The notes under the pieces were generated by a model. The model had not been told where the DNA came from. It saw nothing but the letters and a program-made list of their open reading frames with translations, and searched no databases. 64,000 nucleotides of DNA, taken from positions 5,580,001 through 5,644,000 of the forward strand of contig OZ244119.1 in NCBI GenBank assembly GCA_965215755.1, written 5' to 3'. Below are positions 35,578-44,320 of the stretch, piece after piece. The DNA is from Tectiglobus sp965215755. Its GTDB lineage: Bacteria > Pseudomonadota > Alphaproteobacteria > Rhizobiales > Hyphomicrobiaceae. Each line of letters opens with the position of its first letter. The first letter of the stretch is position 1. Position numbers and translations under genes: made by a program.

Positions 35578-36465
35578 CTATCTGTCCGGCTCGTCGTCCT
35601 TGTCCAGCGGGGCAATATGCAGCCGGTCGAGCGGGCTCATCACCGAGCGCAACGTGTTGGTTGCAACCTGCGTGTAGCGCGCCGTCGTGTCCAACTTCGC
35701 ATGGCCGAGCAGGACCTGGATTACGCGTACGTCGATGTCACTTTCAAGCAGGTGCGTCGCGAACGAGTGTCTGAGTGTGTGCGGCGTCACCCACGTGCCG
35801 AGGCCGGCTGCTTCCGCTGCCATGTGGCAGACACGGTTGAGCTGCCGCACGGTGATGGGACGCAGCGGATCCTGGCCCGGGAACAGCCAGCCCTTGGAGC
35901 GGCACTGCAGCCACCATGAACGCAAGAGTTCGAGCAAGTGTGGGGAGAGCATTGCATGGCGGTCCTTGCGCCCCTTGCCCATCTCGACGCGGATCAACAT
36001 GCGCTTGGAATCAATATCGCTGACGCGCAGCATGACGACCTCTCCGCCCCTGAGGCCCGCTCCGTAGGCGATGCTCAACGCCGCCTTGTACTTGAGGCCG
36101 GGTCCCGGAGCGGCGTCGAGCAGGCGGGCGACATCCTCGGGCGGCAGCACCCGCGGCAGCTTCCTCGGATAGTTCGTACGCGCCAGTTGATGGGCGAGAT
36201 CGGCCCGCCCGAGCGTGACGGTTAGAAAGAAGCGTAGCGCGGAGGCCTGCGTGTTCATCTTCGGCGGTTGCGCACCCCCGGAAATCTGGGCCGCCTGGAA
36301 ACGCCTGAGATCATCGCTGGTAACTGTGTCCGGCGATCGACCGATAAAATCAGCCAATGCCTCGACATGGCGGATATAGTCGTGCTTGGTCTTGTCGACG
36401 AAGTTGCGGTTCGTCATGTCCTGCAGCATACGCCGGCGCAGATCGGTAATCGGCTTGTCGGTCAT
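35578..36465 (-). CDS. Tyrosine recombinase of IS91-family element, copy C
   Basis: Identical 295-residue product to copies A and B, with the full tyrosine-recombinase active site. The ATG at 36465 is preceded by AGGAG and by the same inverted repeat as in the other copies. Confidence 0.88.
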   Translation of the reverse strand: MTDKPITDLRRRMLQDMTNRNFVDKTKHDYIRHVEALADFIGRSPDTVTSDDLRRFQAAQISGGAQPPKMNTQASALRFFLTVTLGRADLAHQLARTNYPRKLPRVLPPEDVARLLDAAPGPGLKYKAALSIAYGAGLRGGEVVMLRVSDIDSKRMLIRVEMGKGRKDRHAMLSPHLLELLRSWWLQCRSKGWLFPGQDPLRPITVRQLNRVCHMAAEAAGLGTWVTPHTLRHSFATHLLESDIDVRVIQVLLGHAKLDTTARYTQVATNTLRSVMSPLDRLHIAPLDKDDEPDR

Positions 36466-36620
36466 CGGGGGCTCCTGTCTTGAGGTTGGAGTTGGGAACC
36501 CCTCAATCCTCAAGACGGCCTCCTCCGACCGTTACCGCTTGTTCCTCAGTTGGTTACTCCGACACTCGCCCCACCGCATGGTCCGCGCGCAGCGCACTCC
36601 CGCGTAAGCGGGTTCGTTCA

Positions 36621-36692
36621 ATGGCCCTTTTGATTCATAGGGAAAGTGAGCACATCGTGTCCGCTTAGTGGGTCAACTTCTGCCGTGACGCT
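36621..36692 (+). repeat. Dispersed intergenic repeat, copy 5 (best copy)
   Basis: ATGGCCCTTTTGATTCATAG, GGAAAGTGAGCACATCGTG, TCCGCTTAGTGGGTCAACTT, CTGCCGTGACGCTCA. The other copies can be aligned to this one. It directly abuts the IS91 copy C target site. Confidence 0.75.
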
Positions 36693-37259
36693 CAGTGAGC
36701 CGCAAATGGCGAGATTGACCCTTTGCCGACGAAGGCGATTGCCGACGAGCATTCTATGCGGTCACTGACGCAGCCGTGATCACGGCTACCGGCACGGCAG
36801 ACAATAGTCATCCTTTGCTGCAAACTTCTCAGTGACCGTCTTCGTTATCTGACTTCGTATTGCCTCGACTGCTCCAGCGTCTCGGAGACGTCCTCGCCAA
36901 GATGATCAATGTGTAAGCTTCGCTTTGATGGGCTGCCGCGGCGACCAAGCGGCATTGTCGAGTGAGCGCATGGCATGTTGCGACCTGGTCACGTTGCGGC
37001 AAGACATCAGGTTGCCGTGGATCTGACCATCACAACGACTGCCAGAAGAAAACCCATAAAACTCAAAAAGGGACTCGCACGGAGCGTGTCGCGACGATTT
37101 TTCTGCTCGAAAGCAGCGAGAAGAAAAATATTTGCGTTGCTGTTAGCCGGTTCACAGCCAACATCGGGCGCAGTCTTGTATCTCCATTGCAAAATCAACA
37201 GATCTTTGTCGCTCAGAATTCTCACGGACAGTCAGCGGCAGCAAGAACGGAGATAAACA
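36693..37259. other. Region upstream of the RTX gene
   Basis: About 570 bp without a supported gene. It presumably contains the RTX promoter. GGAG at 37249-37252 is the RTX ribosome-binding site. The segment near 36710 shares AAATGGCGAGATTGA with 10830. Confidence 0.5.
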
Positions 37260-38804
37260 ATGGCACTGATAGAAGGCAGTAAAGCCAACACGACATTAAT
37301 TGGCACCCCATGGGATGACAGTATCTACGGTTGGAGTGGGAATGACCGGATCGCCGGCGGTGACGGCGATGATTACCTTTGGGGCAGCAGCGGAAATGAC
37401 AAAATCTTCGGAAACGATGGCAATGACGAATTGGTCGGCGGATCAGGCAATGACGAACTTCACGGCGGCAAAGGCAATGACGAATTAGAAGCTGGTTCCG
37501 GCAGCGACAAGTTATTCGGTGGCGATGGCGATGATAAGCTGACTGCAGGCGCTGGTGGCACTTTCATGGACCAGCTTTATGGTGAAGATGGCGACGACAC
37601 ACTGGTTGGATCGAAAGATCGTGACCTTCTTGATGGCGGAGACGGTAATGACGTGATCATTGCCGGACTGGACAACAAGACCGACATTGTTTCTGGAGGC
37701 AACGGAAACGACGAAATCTCGAGGGCAACGGCGCGAGACAAGGTCGATGCCGGCCATGGTAACGATACGATATTTATGGATCAAAAGAGCTACCACAACT
37801 TCATGTACATCGATGACGGTGAGCACATGGAAGGTTACGTCGATGGCGGTGCTGGTATCGATACGCTCCGGGTCAATGAGGCCGGTGATAAAGGTGCCTA
37901 TGTCGACCTTCAGCAAGGTGTTGGCAACATCAATGGCAACAACTCTTTAACTGATCATACCGGCTACCGTTTCGAAGTTGAAAATATCGAAAACCTCGTC
38001 GGCTCGTCTGAAGATGATAAACTATATGGCAACCACCTCAACAACGACATTTTCGGAGGAAGTGGAGACGATATCCTGCGTGGGCGCGGTGGCGATGATG
38101 AGCTGAGCGGAGGCTTTGGCAATGATCGCCTGATCGGTGGTAGTGGTGATGACGAGCTCAGCGGTGGCTTTGGCAATGACCGGCTGTCTGGCGGTTCGGG
38201 AGACGATCTCCTGAAAGGAGGCCGTGGCCGCGATACTTATGATGGCGGCAGTGGAATTGATACGGTAGACTTCGGGCATGGCTACTATAACGATGAAGGC
38301 GATATCGAAGGAAGGCAGTATGTCAACCTAGATGACGGTGTTTCCTATTCGCCTGACACCGGCACTCATGAGTTCTTGACCAGCATTGAGAACGTCTTGC
38401 TCAGTGATCTCGACGACGCTGCGCTCGGCTCAGATGTTGCCAACGTTCTTGATGGTCGTGGTGGCAATGATCGGCTCTCTGGCGGTGGTGGCAATGATAC
38501 GCTCATCGGTGGCACTGGAGACGACCAACTGACTGGTGGATCCGGCAACGACTTGTTCGTGTTCGATGACACGTCCGGTGATGATGTCATCACGGATTTT
38601 GGCAACGGCAACGACCAGATCGACCTGACCGATTCTTCTGACGTATCCAGCTTTGAAGATCTCGAGATGAGGGCAGTTTACGAACAGGGTGTTGGCGGCA
38701 ACCACCACTTTGTCGGAACCGAAGTGTCCTATGGCGACAATACGATCCTGCTGGAGGACGTTCAGTCAAACGAAGTGACGCAGGACGACTTCGTGTTCGC
38801 ATAG
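37260..38804 (+). CDS. RTX calcium-binding repeat protein, probably type I secreted (514 aa)
   Basis: Nearly the whole protein is nonapeptide GGxGxDxLx repeats in three blocks (about residues 20-150, 250-340 and 395-440), which form calcium-filled beta-rolls outside the cell. Between the blocks are two related beta-rich segments with YVDLQQGVGNIN and YVNLDDGVSYSPD. The C-terminus (TILLEDVQSNEVTQDDFVFA) fits an uncleaved type I secretion signal. No enzymatic domain is visible, so it may be a surface or biofilm protein. No HlyB/HlyD-type transporter lies in the window. Confidence 0.9.
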   Translation: MALIEGSKANTTLIGTPWDDSIYGWSGNDRIAGGDGDDYLWGSSGNDKIFGNDGNDELVGGSGNDELHGGKGNDELEAGSGSDKLFGGDGDDKLTAGAGGTFMDQLYGEDGDDTLVGSKDRDLLDGGDGNDVIIAGLDNKTDIVSGGNGNDEISRATARDKVDAGHGNDTIFMDQKSYHNFMYIDDGEHMEGYVDGGAGIDTLRVNEAGDKGAYVDLQQGVGNINGNNSLTDHTGYRFEVENIENLVGSSEDDKLYGNHLNNDIFGGSGDDILRGRGGDDELSGGFGNDRLIGGSGDDELSGGFGNDRLSGGSGDDLLKGGRGRDTYDGGSGIDTVDFGHGYYNDEGDIEGRQYVNLDDGVSYSPDTGTHEFLTSIENVLLSDLDDAALGSDVANVLDGRGGNDRLSGGGGNDTLIGGTGDDQLTGGSGNDLFVFDDTSGDDVITDFGNGNDQIDLTDSSDVSSFEDLEMRAVYEQGVGGNHHFVGTEVSYGDNTILLEDVQSNEVTQDDFVFA

Positions 38805-38829
38805 ACTGCGGGCTCGTTTTTTATGACAG

Positions 38830-38872
38830 CGTGATGCCCGGGGCGAACACAACATTCGTCCCGGGCATCACG
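38830..38872 (+). terminator. Long hairpin after the RTX gene
   Basis: An 18-nt arm (38830-38847) pairs with 38855-38872 around a CACAACA loop, with a single G-U pair. No U-run follows on either strand, so it may stabilise the RTX mRNA end or act as a factor-dependent terminator. Confidence 0.6.
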
Positions 38873-38895
38873 CAGGTAAACTTGGGAGACTCTGC

Positions 38896-39429
38896 ATGCG
38901 ATGGACTGAGAACGACAAGGCTCAGTCAGGCTATTTCTTGGCTGCAATGATAACGGCCCACTTTGGCGCGATCGCCTGGATTATGGTCAAGATTACTTCG
39001 CCCATACACATTGTTGCGATCAGCATGACGCTTGGCCTCCTGATTGTAGCCATCGAAGCCGTTCGCACGCCGCAAGGCAATCTGAAGACTAAGGACGGAT
39101 GGCTGTGGCTCAGACACCTCGATCTCTTGCCACTCACTATGGCGGGTTGCATCGCGGGCGCTGGCCTTAGCCTTCTGTATCACGGCTTGGATCGCCATGC
39201 CGTAGTACCGCTCGCCATCGCGATGGGGTGGACTGTCTGGTTCGCTTATCGGCTTGTGTTGGGGCCACCGAGTGTTGAAAGGCGAAATCAGGAGTTGGGT
39301 GAACGTGAACGCAACAAACCTAAGGCTCCGATCGTGGTGACTGACCCAGAGAAGCTTCGGCATTGGAAAGCCGTCATTGCAAAGACTGAGAACGAGACAG
39401 CGGAAGACGCCAAAAAGCCAAGCACGTAA
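38896..39429 (+). CDS. Hypothetical membrane protein (177 aa)
   Basis: Four predicted membrane helices lie between residues 12 and 123 (YFLAAMITAHFGAIAWIMV, HIVAISMTLGLLIVAIEAV, a third around LTMAGCIAGAGLSLLY, and PLAIAMGWTVWFAYRLVL). A charged cytosolic tail of about 50 residues follows (ERRNQELGERERNKPK…). GGGAG lies upstream of the ATG. No family is recognised. It starts 24 nt after the RTX hairpin, and its unknown role may relate to the RTX gene only by position. Confidence 0.65.
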   Translation: MRWTENDKAQSGYFLAAMITAHFGAIAWIMVKITSPIHIVAISMTLGLLIVAIEAVRTPQGNLKTKDGWLWLRHLDLLPLTMAGCIAGAGLSLLYHGLDRHAVVPLAIAMGWTVWFAYRLVLGPPSVERRNQELGERERNKPKAPIVVTDPEKLRHWKAVIAKTENETAEDAKKPST

Positions 39430-39621
39430 CAACGCTCGATGCGAATGCAGTCAAAAGCACCGATCCGCCGGCCTATGCCGCTGACTGACACTTTCATGGC
39501 CGCAACCTTCAGGTGCCTCGATCCAGTACTGATAAAGCGGGAAGATCACTAAGAGATCCGCGGAAAAATTGATGATCCTCTCAAGGCGCGCCAGAATTGG
39601 GTCAAAAGAGAATACCAGAAG

Positions 39622-40368
39622 ATGCCGATAAAGCTCAAAAGAACGGCAGTCTTCAGCGAGCAGGCTGAGCAGGGACAGCTACTTCATCTCGACGATAGCT
39701 GCCTCAAATCGCTCTGTGATTTGGACCGAACTGTATGTGATGCGAATTATGGACGAACACAGCCGGACAGCCCATTTCAAGAAATCGATGAGTGGTTCAA
39801 CGACGGGCAGTATTGGAGCGATGCATATAATGCGCGCTGGAACCTGGCCGTAGCACTCTATTACCTGGCTACGCATCCCGGTGCCTATGATTTCGGCCGG
39901 CTTCTCGCCAGCTCTCTAGACTACCGGGACAACTGGTCTGAGTGGAGCCACGAGAAGAAAAGCACAGTTGCTGATACGCTCCTACAGTTATGGTGCTATT
40001 TGTTGGAACAGCCACCCGGTGAACCGATCGGCTCAGACACCGACCTTAGTTGGTCTGATTCATTTGCCGGACGCATTTTTGATTTTGCGAACGCGATCGA
40101 ACTCTTGGACAGGCGGTTCTTTGAGGCGTTATTTCAGGCCGATGTCACCTCAGAGAAATTTTTCTATGAGTGTCGGTTCGTAGCGCAGTACAGGGAGAGA
40201 ATCAGCGATCCTCACGATCCATGGATGCAGTTCTTGCCACCGCAAGGAGAAATTCGCGACTACCTGCAACGAGGATTCTTCGAATTTCCAGAACACGAAG
40301 AAGTTTCTAGTTTGGCAGAACAATACATTGCTTGGAAGGCTACAGGATGCAGAATGATTGACAAATAG
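39622..40368 (+). CDS. Hypothetical cytosolic protein (248 aa)
   Basis: Mostly helical and acidic, rich in Trp and aromatic residues (EIDEWFNDGQYWSDAYNARW, then DNWSEWSHEKKS). No signal peptide, membrane segment or catalytic motif is seen, and I do not recognise a family. The ATG at 39622 has a weak AGAAG upstream. It overlaps the next gene by 11 nt, so the two are probably translated together. An immunity-type role beside a secreted protein is conceivable but unsupported. Confidence 0.6.
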   Translation: MPIKLKRTAVFSEQAEQGQLLHLDDSCLKSLCDLDRTVCDANYGRTQPDSPFQEIDEWFNDGQYWSDAYNARWNLAVALYYLATHPGAYDFGRLLASSLDYRDNWSEWSHEKKSTVADTLLQLWCYLLEQPPGEPIGSDTDLSWSDSFAGRIFDFANAIELLDRRFFEALFQADVTSEKFFYECRFVAQYRERISDPHDPWMQFLPPQGEIRDYLQRGFFEFPEHEEVSSLAEQYIAWKATGCRMIDK

Positions 40369-40726
40369 TCTGTCAGTTTTGATCGTCATTGCCAAAGACC
40401 TCTTGATTGTCGGAATAAACCAACGTCATTTACACACCCCTCTACGTTCGGCCGCAGTCGTGTTTGAATTCTATGTAACAGCAGTATTTGGAATCTTGAG
40501 ATGGCCGGTCTGGACCGCCATCGCTTACATGCCGTTCGCTGTGCTGGTCTATCTGAGCATTGTCTACGGTTGGGAGCTTCCAGATAACCTCACCACGTGG
40601 AACCCGATATTTGCGAATGCTTTTCGACAAGTCGCGCTGTTTTCGCTAGCGCAATGTGCCATCGGTTATGCGCTTGGCCGCAGCGTACGATTTCTGGGCC
40701 GCCGCCTCTTTCAGAAAGGACGTTAG
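40358..40726 (+). CDS. Hypothetical membrane protein (122 aa)
   Basis: Up to three hydrophobic helices: around residues 5-20, VYLSIVYGW and its upstream stretch (about 36-70), and VALFSLAQCAIGYALG (92-107). It has a basic C-terminus (GRSVRFLGRRLFQKGR). It starts at TTG 40358 inside the end of the preceding gene. The exact start is uncertain and a later GTG is possible. No family is recognised. Confidence 0.5.
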   Translation: MTNSLSVLIVIAKDLLIVGINQRHLHTPLRSAAVVFEFYVTAVFGILRWPVWTAIAYMPFAVLVYLSIVYGWELPDNLTTWNPIFANAFRQVALFSLAQCAIGYALGRSVRFLGRRLFQKGR

Positions 40727-40741
40727 CGAGCATTTCCGTTG

Positions 40742-40795
40742 ATGGCCCACCTGTTCCATAGGGAAACTGAGCCCATCGCGTCCGCTGCCAGGGGT
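40742..40795 (+). repeat. Dispersed intergenic repeat, copy 6
   Basis: ATGGCCCACCTGTTCCATAG, GGAAACTGAGCCCATCGCG, TCCGCTGCCAGGGG. Block order as in copy 5, in the space between two convergent genes. Confidence 0.65.
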
Positions 40796-40840
40796 ATTGC
40801 TGCCATCATGCTGCAGTGCAACCCATTCACCAAACTGACC

Positions 40841-41743
40841 CTATGCGGACTCCACCTGGACCCGAACGTCCATTCCTTCGAAGGCATCCGGGTTGCCAAT
40901 GAAGCTGCCTGAGACCGGAATCGTTTGAGCAATGGTCCTCGCTACCGCGACGGGAATTAGATTGAACCCTCCGACACTTCGGTTGGTTGGATCGAACGCG
41001 ATCCAACCCGCACCAGGCACAAAAACTTCGGCCCACGCATGAGTGGACCCGGCGCCCTCAGAGCCCATGGAACTCTGATCGGGATCGTGCAGATACCCCG
41101 ATACTATTCGTGCACCGAAGCCAAGACTACGCACAGCATCTACAAACAGGACGGCCATATCCCGACAGGAACCGCAATTTCGATTAAGTGTGCATACCGG
41201 TGTTTGAGCACCTTCGCTTTCGCGAATTTCATAGACAACACGCGTTGCGATTGCCTGACTTAGAGCTTTGAGAAGCTCAAGCGTGTCGGTAGGAGTTGCG
41301 GCAACGAATCTTTGAGCCCACTCACGGAGCTGTCCGCCGCTATCGAGATAGGCTTGGAGCCTCAATGCTCCAAGGTCGAGCATGTCATCGTCGGTGAGCA
41401 AGAACGGGTAACTTGCGGCAGAGGCCGCAATGTTGAAAACGGGCCACTGCTCGACGTCGAGTTCAAGCTCCGCAATGCTATCGAAAACGAGCCTGTCCGA
41501 GCTCTCGCGAAATGCGGCAGTTGCCACGACATTTCCGAAAACATCTTGAGCCCAAGTGACTGTGGCATCGGGCGTGACCTCTACTTCGTGACTTATCAGT
41601 CTCAGGCTACGACTTTCGCGAGGACGAAGGATCAACTTGTGCAAACCGAATTGCAGCACTTCGCTGTACTTGTAGGTGGTTTGGTGGTGAATTCCGAGCT
41701 TGGCCAACGGTCGCCTCCATAGCGATCGTATCACATCGCTCAC
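40841..41743 (-). CDS. Transglutaminase family protein (300 aa)
   Basis: An N-terminal bacterial transglutaminase-like beta domain (residues 15-100, HHQTTYKYSEVLQFGLHKLI) precedes a papain-like catalytic core. The triad is Cys193 in NCGSCRDMA, His235 in GSTHAWAEVF and Asp251 in AFDPTNRS. Such proteins are cytosolic cysteine proteases or amidases of unknown substrate, often near circularly permuted ATP-grasp and alpha-E genes, none of which is seen here. The N-terminus may start later than MSDVIRSLWRR. It is a single gene, convergent with the preceding membrane-protein gene. Confidence 0.88.
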   Translation of the reverse strand: MSDVIRSLWRRPLAKLGIHHQTTYKYSEVLQFGLHKLILRPRESRSLRLISHEVEVTPDATVTWAQDVFGNVVATAAFRESSDRLVFDSIAELELDVEQWPVFNIAASAASYPFLLTDDDMLDLGALRLQAYLDSGGQLREWAQRFVAATPTDTLELLKALSQAIATRVVYEIRESEGAQTPVCTLNRNCGSCRDMAVLFVDAVRSLGFGARIVSGYLHDPDQSSMGSEGAGSTHAWAEVFVPGAGWIAFDPTNRSVGGFNLIPVAVARTIAQTIPVSGSFIGNPDAFEGMDVRVQVESA

Positions 41744-42158
41744 ACGTTCTCATGCAAATAGGGTTGAGGCAAAATATGGCCCTTCGCTGCAAATAATGAG
41801 CGGGCACACCTTCTAAAATTGCAAAGTACTTCCCATCTATCGGGTAACCCCGCGTCGTTAGTTTAGTGAACTAACCAGCTCTGGTGCCATCTTACTGGTA
41901 GCCATGAGCTTAGACGCCGGGGCGTTAGATTATTGCGTCACTCAATGACCGCGCCCGTCCACACTCAGGCCACATGAATCACTTAGCAAGATGATGTCGC
42001 GCGCATCACTGATGCGTTTTCCCAAGCGGCACAGTGCGTCGGAGAGTTTGCGTTGGAATGCGTACCGGCGCTACCGCTTCGCTTTGTAGGCTCTGATCAG
42101 CGAGCCTCAGCCTCGAACCCTGCTAGATTGGCTAGTGACTGTCCGTCGTCACATAATC
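41744..42158. other. Intergenic stretch
   Basis: About 410 bp without a supported gene. Part of it may be the lost half of the gene cut by IS3 element 2, but I could not recover a convincing frame. Confidence 0.4.
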
Positions 42159-42211
42159 TGGAACAGTTGAGCGTTTGATCTAAGCGAGTGATTGGCTCAT
42201 CGTTTTCAAAG

Positions 42212-43192
42212 TTATGCTACGGCGTTGCGATGTTGCAAGCGCCGTGTTTCGAATGTCTTTCGTTTGATCCTTTCTCTCTCCAGCAAGATGATCTTGTTAC
42301 GACCGAAGTAGACGTCTGCGGGCGTCACGTTGTTGAGGCTTTCGTGGTAGCGCTCGTGATTGTAGTGGGTCACGAATGCTTCGATGCTTGCCTTTAGATC
42401 CCCGGGCAGAAAGTAGTTCTCCAACAGCACGCGGTTTTTCAAAGTTTGATGCCATCGCTCGATTTTTCCCTGCGTCTGAGGATGGTATGGCGCACCACGA
42501 ACATGATCCATCGATTGATCGTCGAGCCATTCTGCCAGATCACCAGAGATGTACGATGAACCATTGTCCGACAGAAGTCGCGGTCGATGTCTGACGTTGA
42601 CTTTGTCACAACCTGACGCCTCCAATGCAAGTTCAAGCGTGTCAGTGACGTCACTGGCTTTCATGGTAGTGCATAACTTCCAAGCGATGATGTAACGCGA
42701 GTAATCATCAAGGACGGTCGAGAGATAGAACCATCCCCAGCCGATGACTTTGAGGTAGGTGAAGTCTGTCTGCCAAAGCTGATTGATCGCCGTTGTTTTG
42801 TCGTGGAACTCATCAGCAGCCTTGACGACGGCGAACGCGGGACTTGTGATGAGGTCGAGCGCTTTGAGTATTCGATAGACGGAAGACTCGGATACGAAGT
42901 AGCTCCGAGTATCTGTGAACTTCACCGCCAGCTCGCGCGGCGTCAGTTCTGGCTCTTCGAGTGCGAAGTCGACAATTTGCTCTCGGACATCGTCCGGGAT
43001 GCGGTTCCAGACGTGGCCAGGCATCGGCTTTCGATCTTCTAATGCATCAAGTCCACCGGTGAGATACCGGTCATACCAACGATAGAAAGTCGTACGTGGG
43101 ATGCCGAGCGTATCCAATGTGCGTTTTGCTGGCAGATGTGATTGCTCGACAAGGCGAATAATCTCCAGCTTCTCCGTCGCGGGATACCTCAT
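42212..43192 (-). CDS. IS3-family transposase OrfB (326 aa)
   Basis: A DDE transposase with an N-terminal HTH (KRTLDTLGIPRTTFYRWYDRY) and an integrase core. The catalytic residues lie in LWQTDFTYLK, LLSDNGSSY and QGKIERWHQT. Its start overlaps the orfA stop by 4 nt (43189-43192). It appears full length. The same protein family left the relic at 14371-14480. Confidence 0.88.
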   Translation of the reverse strand: MRYPATEKLEIIRLVEQSHLPAKRTLDTLGIPRTTFYRWYDRYLTGGLDALEDRKPMPGHVWNRIPDDVREQIVDFALEEPELTPRELAVKFTDTRSYFVSESSVYRILKALDLITSPAFAVVKAADEFHDKTTAINQLWQTDFTYLKVIGWGWFYLSTVLDDYSRYIIAWKLCTTMKASDVTDTLELALEASGCDKVNVRHRPRLLSDNGSSYISGDLAEWLDDQSMDHVRGAPYHPQTQGKIERWHQTLKNRVLLENYFLPGDLKASIEAFVTHYNHERYHESLNNVTPADVYFGRNKIILLERERIKRKTFETRRLQHRNAVA

Positions 43193-43551
43193 GTGTCGTT
43201 GCCCCCACTTCCGATCATGCTTTTTTTGAGCAGCCGAAGTTCCAGGGCCTGCTCCGCGACAACCTCCTTGAGGTGTAGCGCTTCGCGTCGTAGATCCTTC
43301 ACTTCATCAGAGGTCGCTGCCCGTGCGGTATCACCGGCTAGCCGCTTTTTGCCAGCCTCCAAGAACTCCTTTGACCAGCTGTAGTACATGCCCTGTGCGA
43401 TACCTTCCTGACGGCACAGCTCGGCAATGCTGTCTTCGCCGCGCAGTCCTGCAAGGACGATCCTGATCTTCTCCTCGGATGAATATCGCTTCCGAGTTTG
43501 ACGCCGGATGTCTTTGACGGTGCGGTCAGAAGCTTCAGTTCTACGTCCCAT
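43189..43551 (-). CDS. IS3-family OrfA (120 aa)
   Basis: A transposase-accessory HTH protein: KRYSSEEKIRIVLAGLRGED, then AELCRQEGIAQGMYYSWSKEF and a C-terminal leucine-rich coiled coil (LKEVVAEQALELRLLKKS). It overlaps OrfB by ATGA, a typical coupling. Confidence 0.85.
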   Translation of the reverse strand: MGRRTEASDRTVKDIRRQTRKRYSSEEKIRIVLAGLRGEDSIAELCRQEGIAQGMYYSWSKEFLEAGKKRLAGDTARAATSDEVKDLRREALHLKEVVAEQALELRLLKKSMIGSGGNDT

Positions 43552-43606
43552 GTGGCACTCCTCAGTGGTGAGGATGAGCCTAGAAACACTCAGTTAAAAA
43601 ATGATC

Positions 43607-44248
43607 TCAGAAGGTTCCAGGGGGGCTGACGTCAGACAGGAGATTGAAAAGGCGAGCTGCAAAGTCTGGGGCGGGACGCAACCTCGAGCGGAACCAGGAT
43701 CCTTTGCCTACCCATGCTGCATCATTCTCGATCAGACCTGCTCCTTCAAGGCGATCAATCACTCGAATAATGAACGTTCTTGTGTAATGAGATGGGTAAT
43801 AGAAACTGACAAATGGACTACTGTAGTGATTGTTATCCCGAGAGTAGAAGATCCAGTGTTCGTCTCGAAGGACTTGAGGGCGCATCAGGTTCGCAATGAT
43901 CATTCGCATTGCGTCCCGTTCCCGTGGCTTGGTCGCCAGCGCCTGCAATTCGAGCAACTCCAGAACTTCGGGGAGCTCAATCGTCAAGAGTGGGGCAATA
44001 GGATGGTCAGCGTTGCGACTTGGTTTCTCTGATCGCCGCAATGGCTTTGTCAAAGGATCAAAGCGGTCATCATCGTATCCAGGTGACCACGGCTCGCCGA
44101 ATGGGTTATCCGGCTCGACTGGGGCATCAGTCATTAAATGTTGTTCCTCAGGCTTGGCGCGCGAGCGCGCGCCAACCAAAAGCAAAGCTCCGGTTGCTAC
44201 GCTGCTTGGCAGCCAGTCAGTTTTTGGGTTGCGGTTCACGACGCTCAT
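43607..44248 (-). pseudogene. Island gene of unknown function, 3' end replaced by IS3 element 2
   Basis: The frame (213 aa) runs into the IS3 end: the last native codons are about ARLFNLLSDVS, after which PPGTF and the stop come from the IS border. The visible part has a Pro/Asp-rich N-terminus and then a compact, probably winged-helix domain (ERDAMRMIIANLMRPQV, HYTRTFIIRVIDRLEGAGLI). Its position near AlpA and the integrase suggests an accessory or replication gene of the island. No family is recognised. Confidence 0.65.
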
Positions 44249-44320
44249 CGAGCAAAGCCTGGGCTCAAACTCGAACAGTCGGTTCCTATGTCTTATAAAG
44301 TCGGGTAGCGCGGAGCATAA

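Larger units (their letters stand above)
34007..36615 (-). mobile_element. IS91-family element, copy C (inverted)
   Basis: 2609 bp, with the same termini and encoded proteins as copies A and B, in opposite orientation. The target tetranucleotide reads GTTC at 36616-36619 on the + strand, i.e. GAAC on the element's strand. It inserted directly beside dispersed-repeat copy 5. Recombination with A or B would invert the 24-27 kb between them. Confidence 0.9.
42159..43619 (-). mobile_element. IS3-family element 2
   Basis: Carries overlapping orfA and orfB on the - strand. TGGAAC at 42159 and its complement GTTCCA ending at 43619 are candidate ends, giving about 1461 bp. The match between the ends is short, and I saw no target duplication, so the borders are approximate. 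Its right border interrupts the gene at 43620-44248. Confidence 0.65.

Noticed and set aside
36962..37282. Frames just upstream of the RTX gene
   Set aside because: They overlap the RTX ribosome-binding site and start and show no recognisable features.
37512..38708. Antisense Ile/Val/Ser-rich frames across the RTX gene
   Set aside because: These arise from the repetitive GGxGxD codons read backwards.
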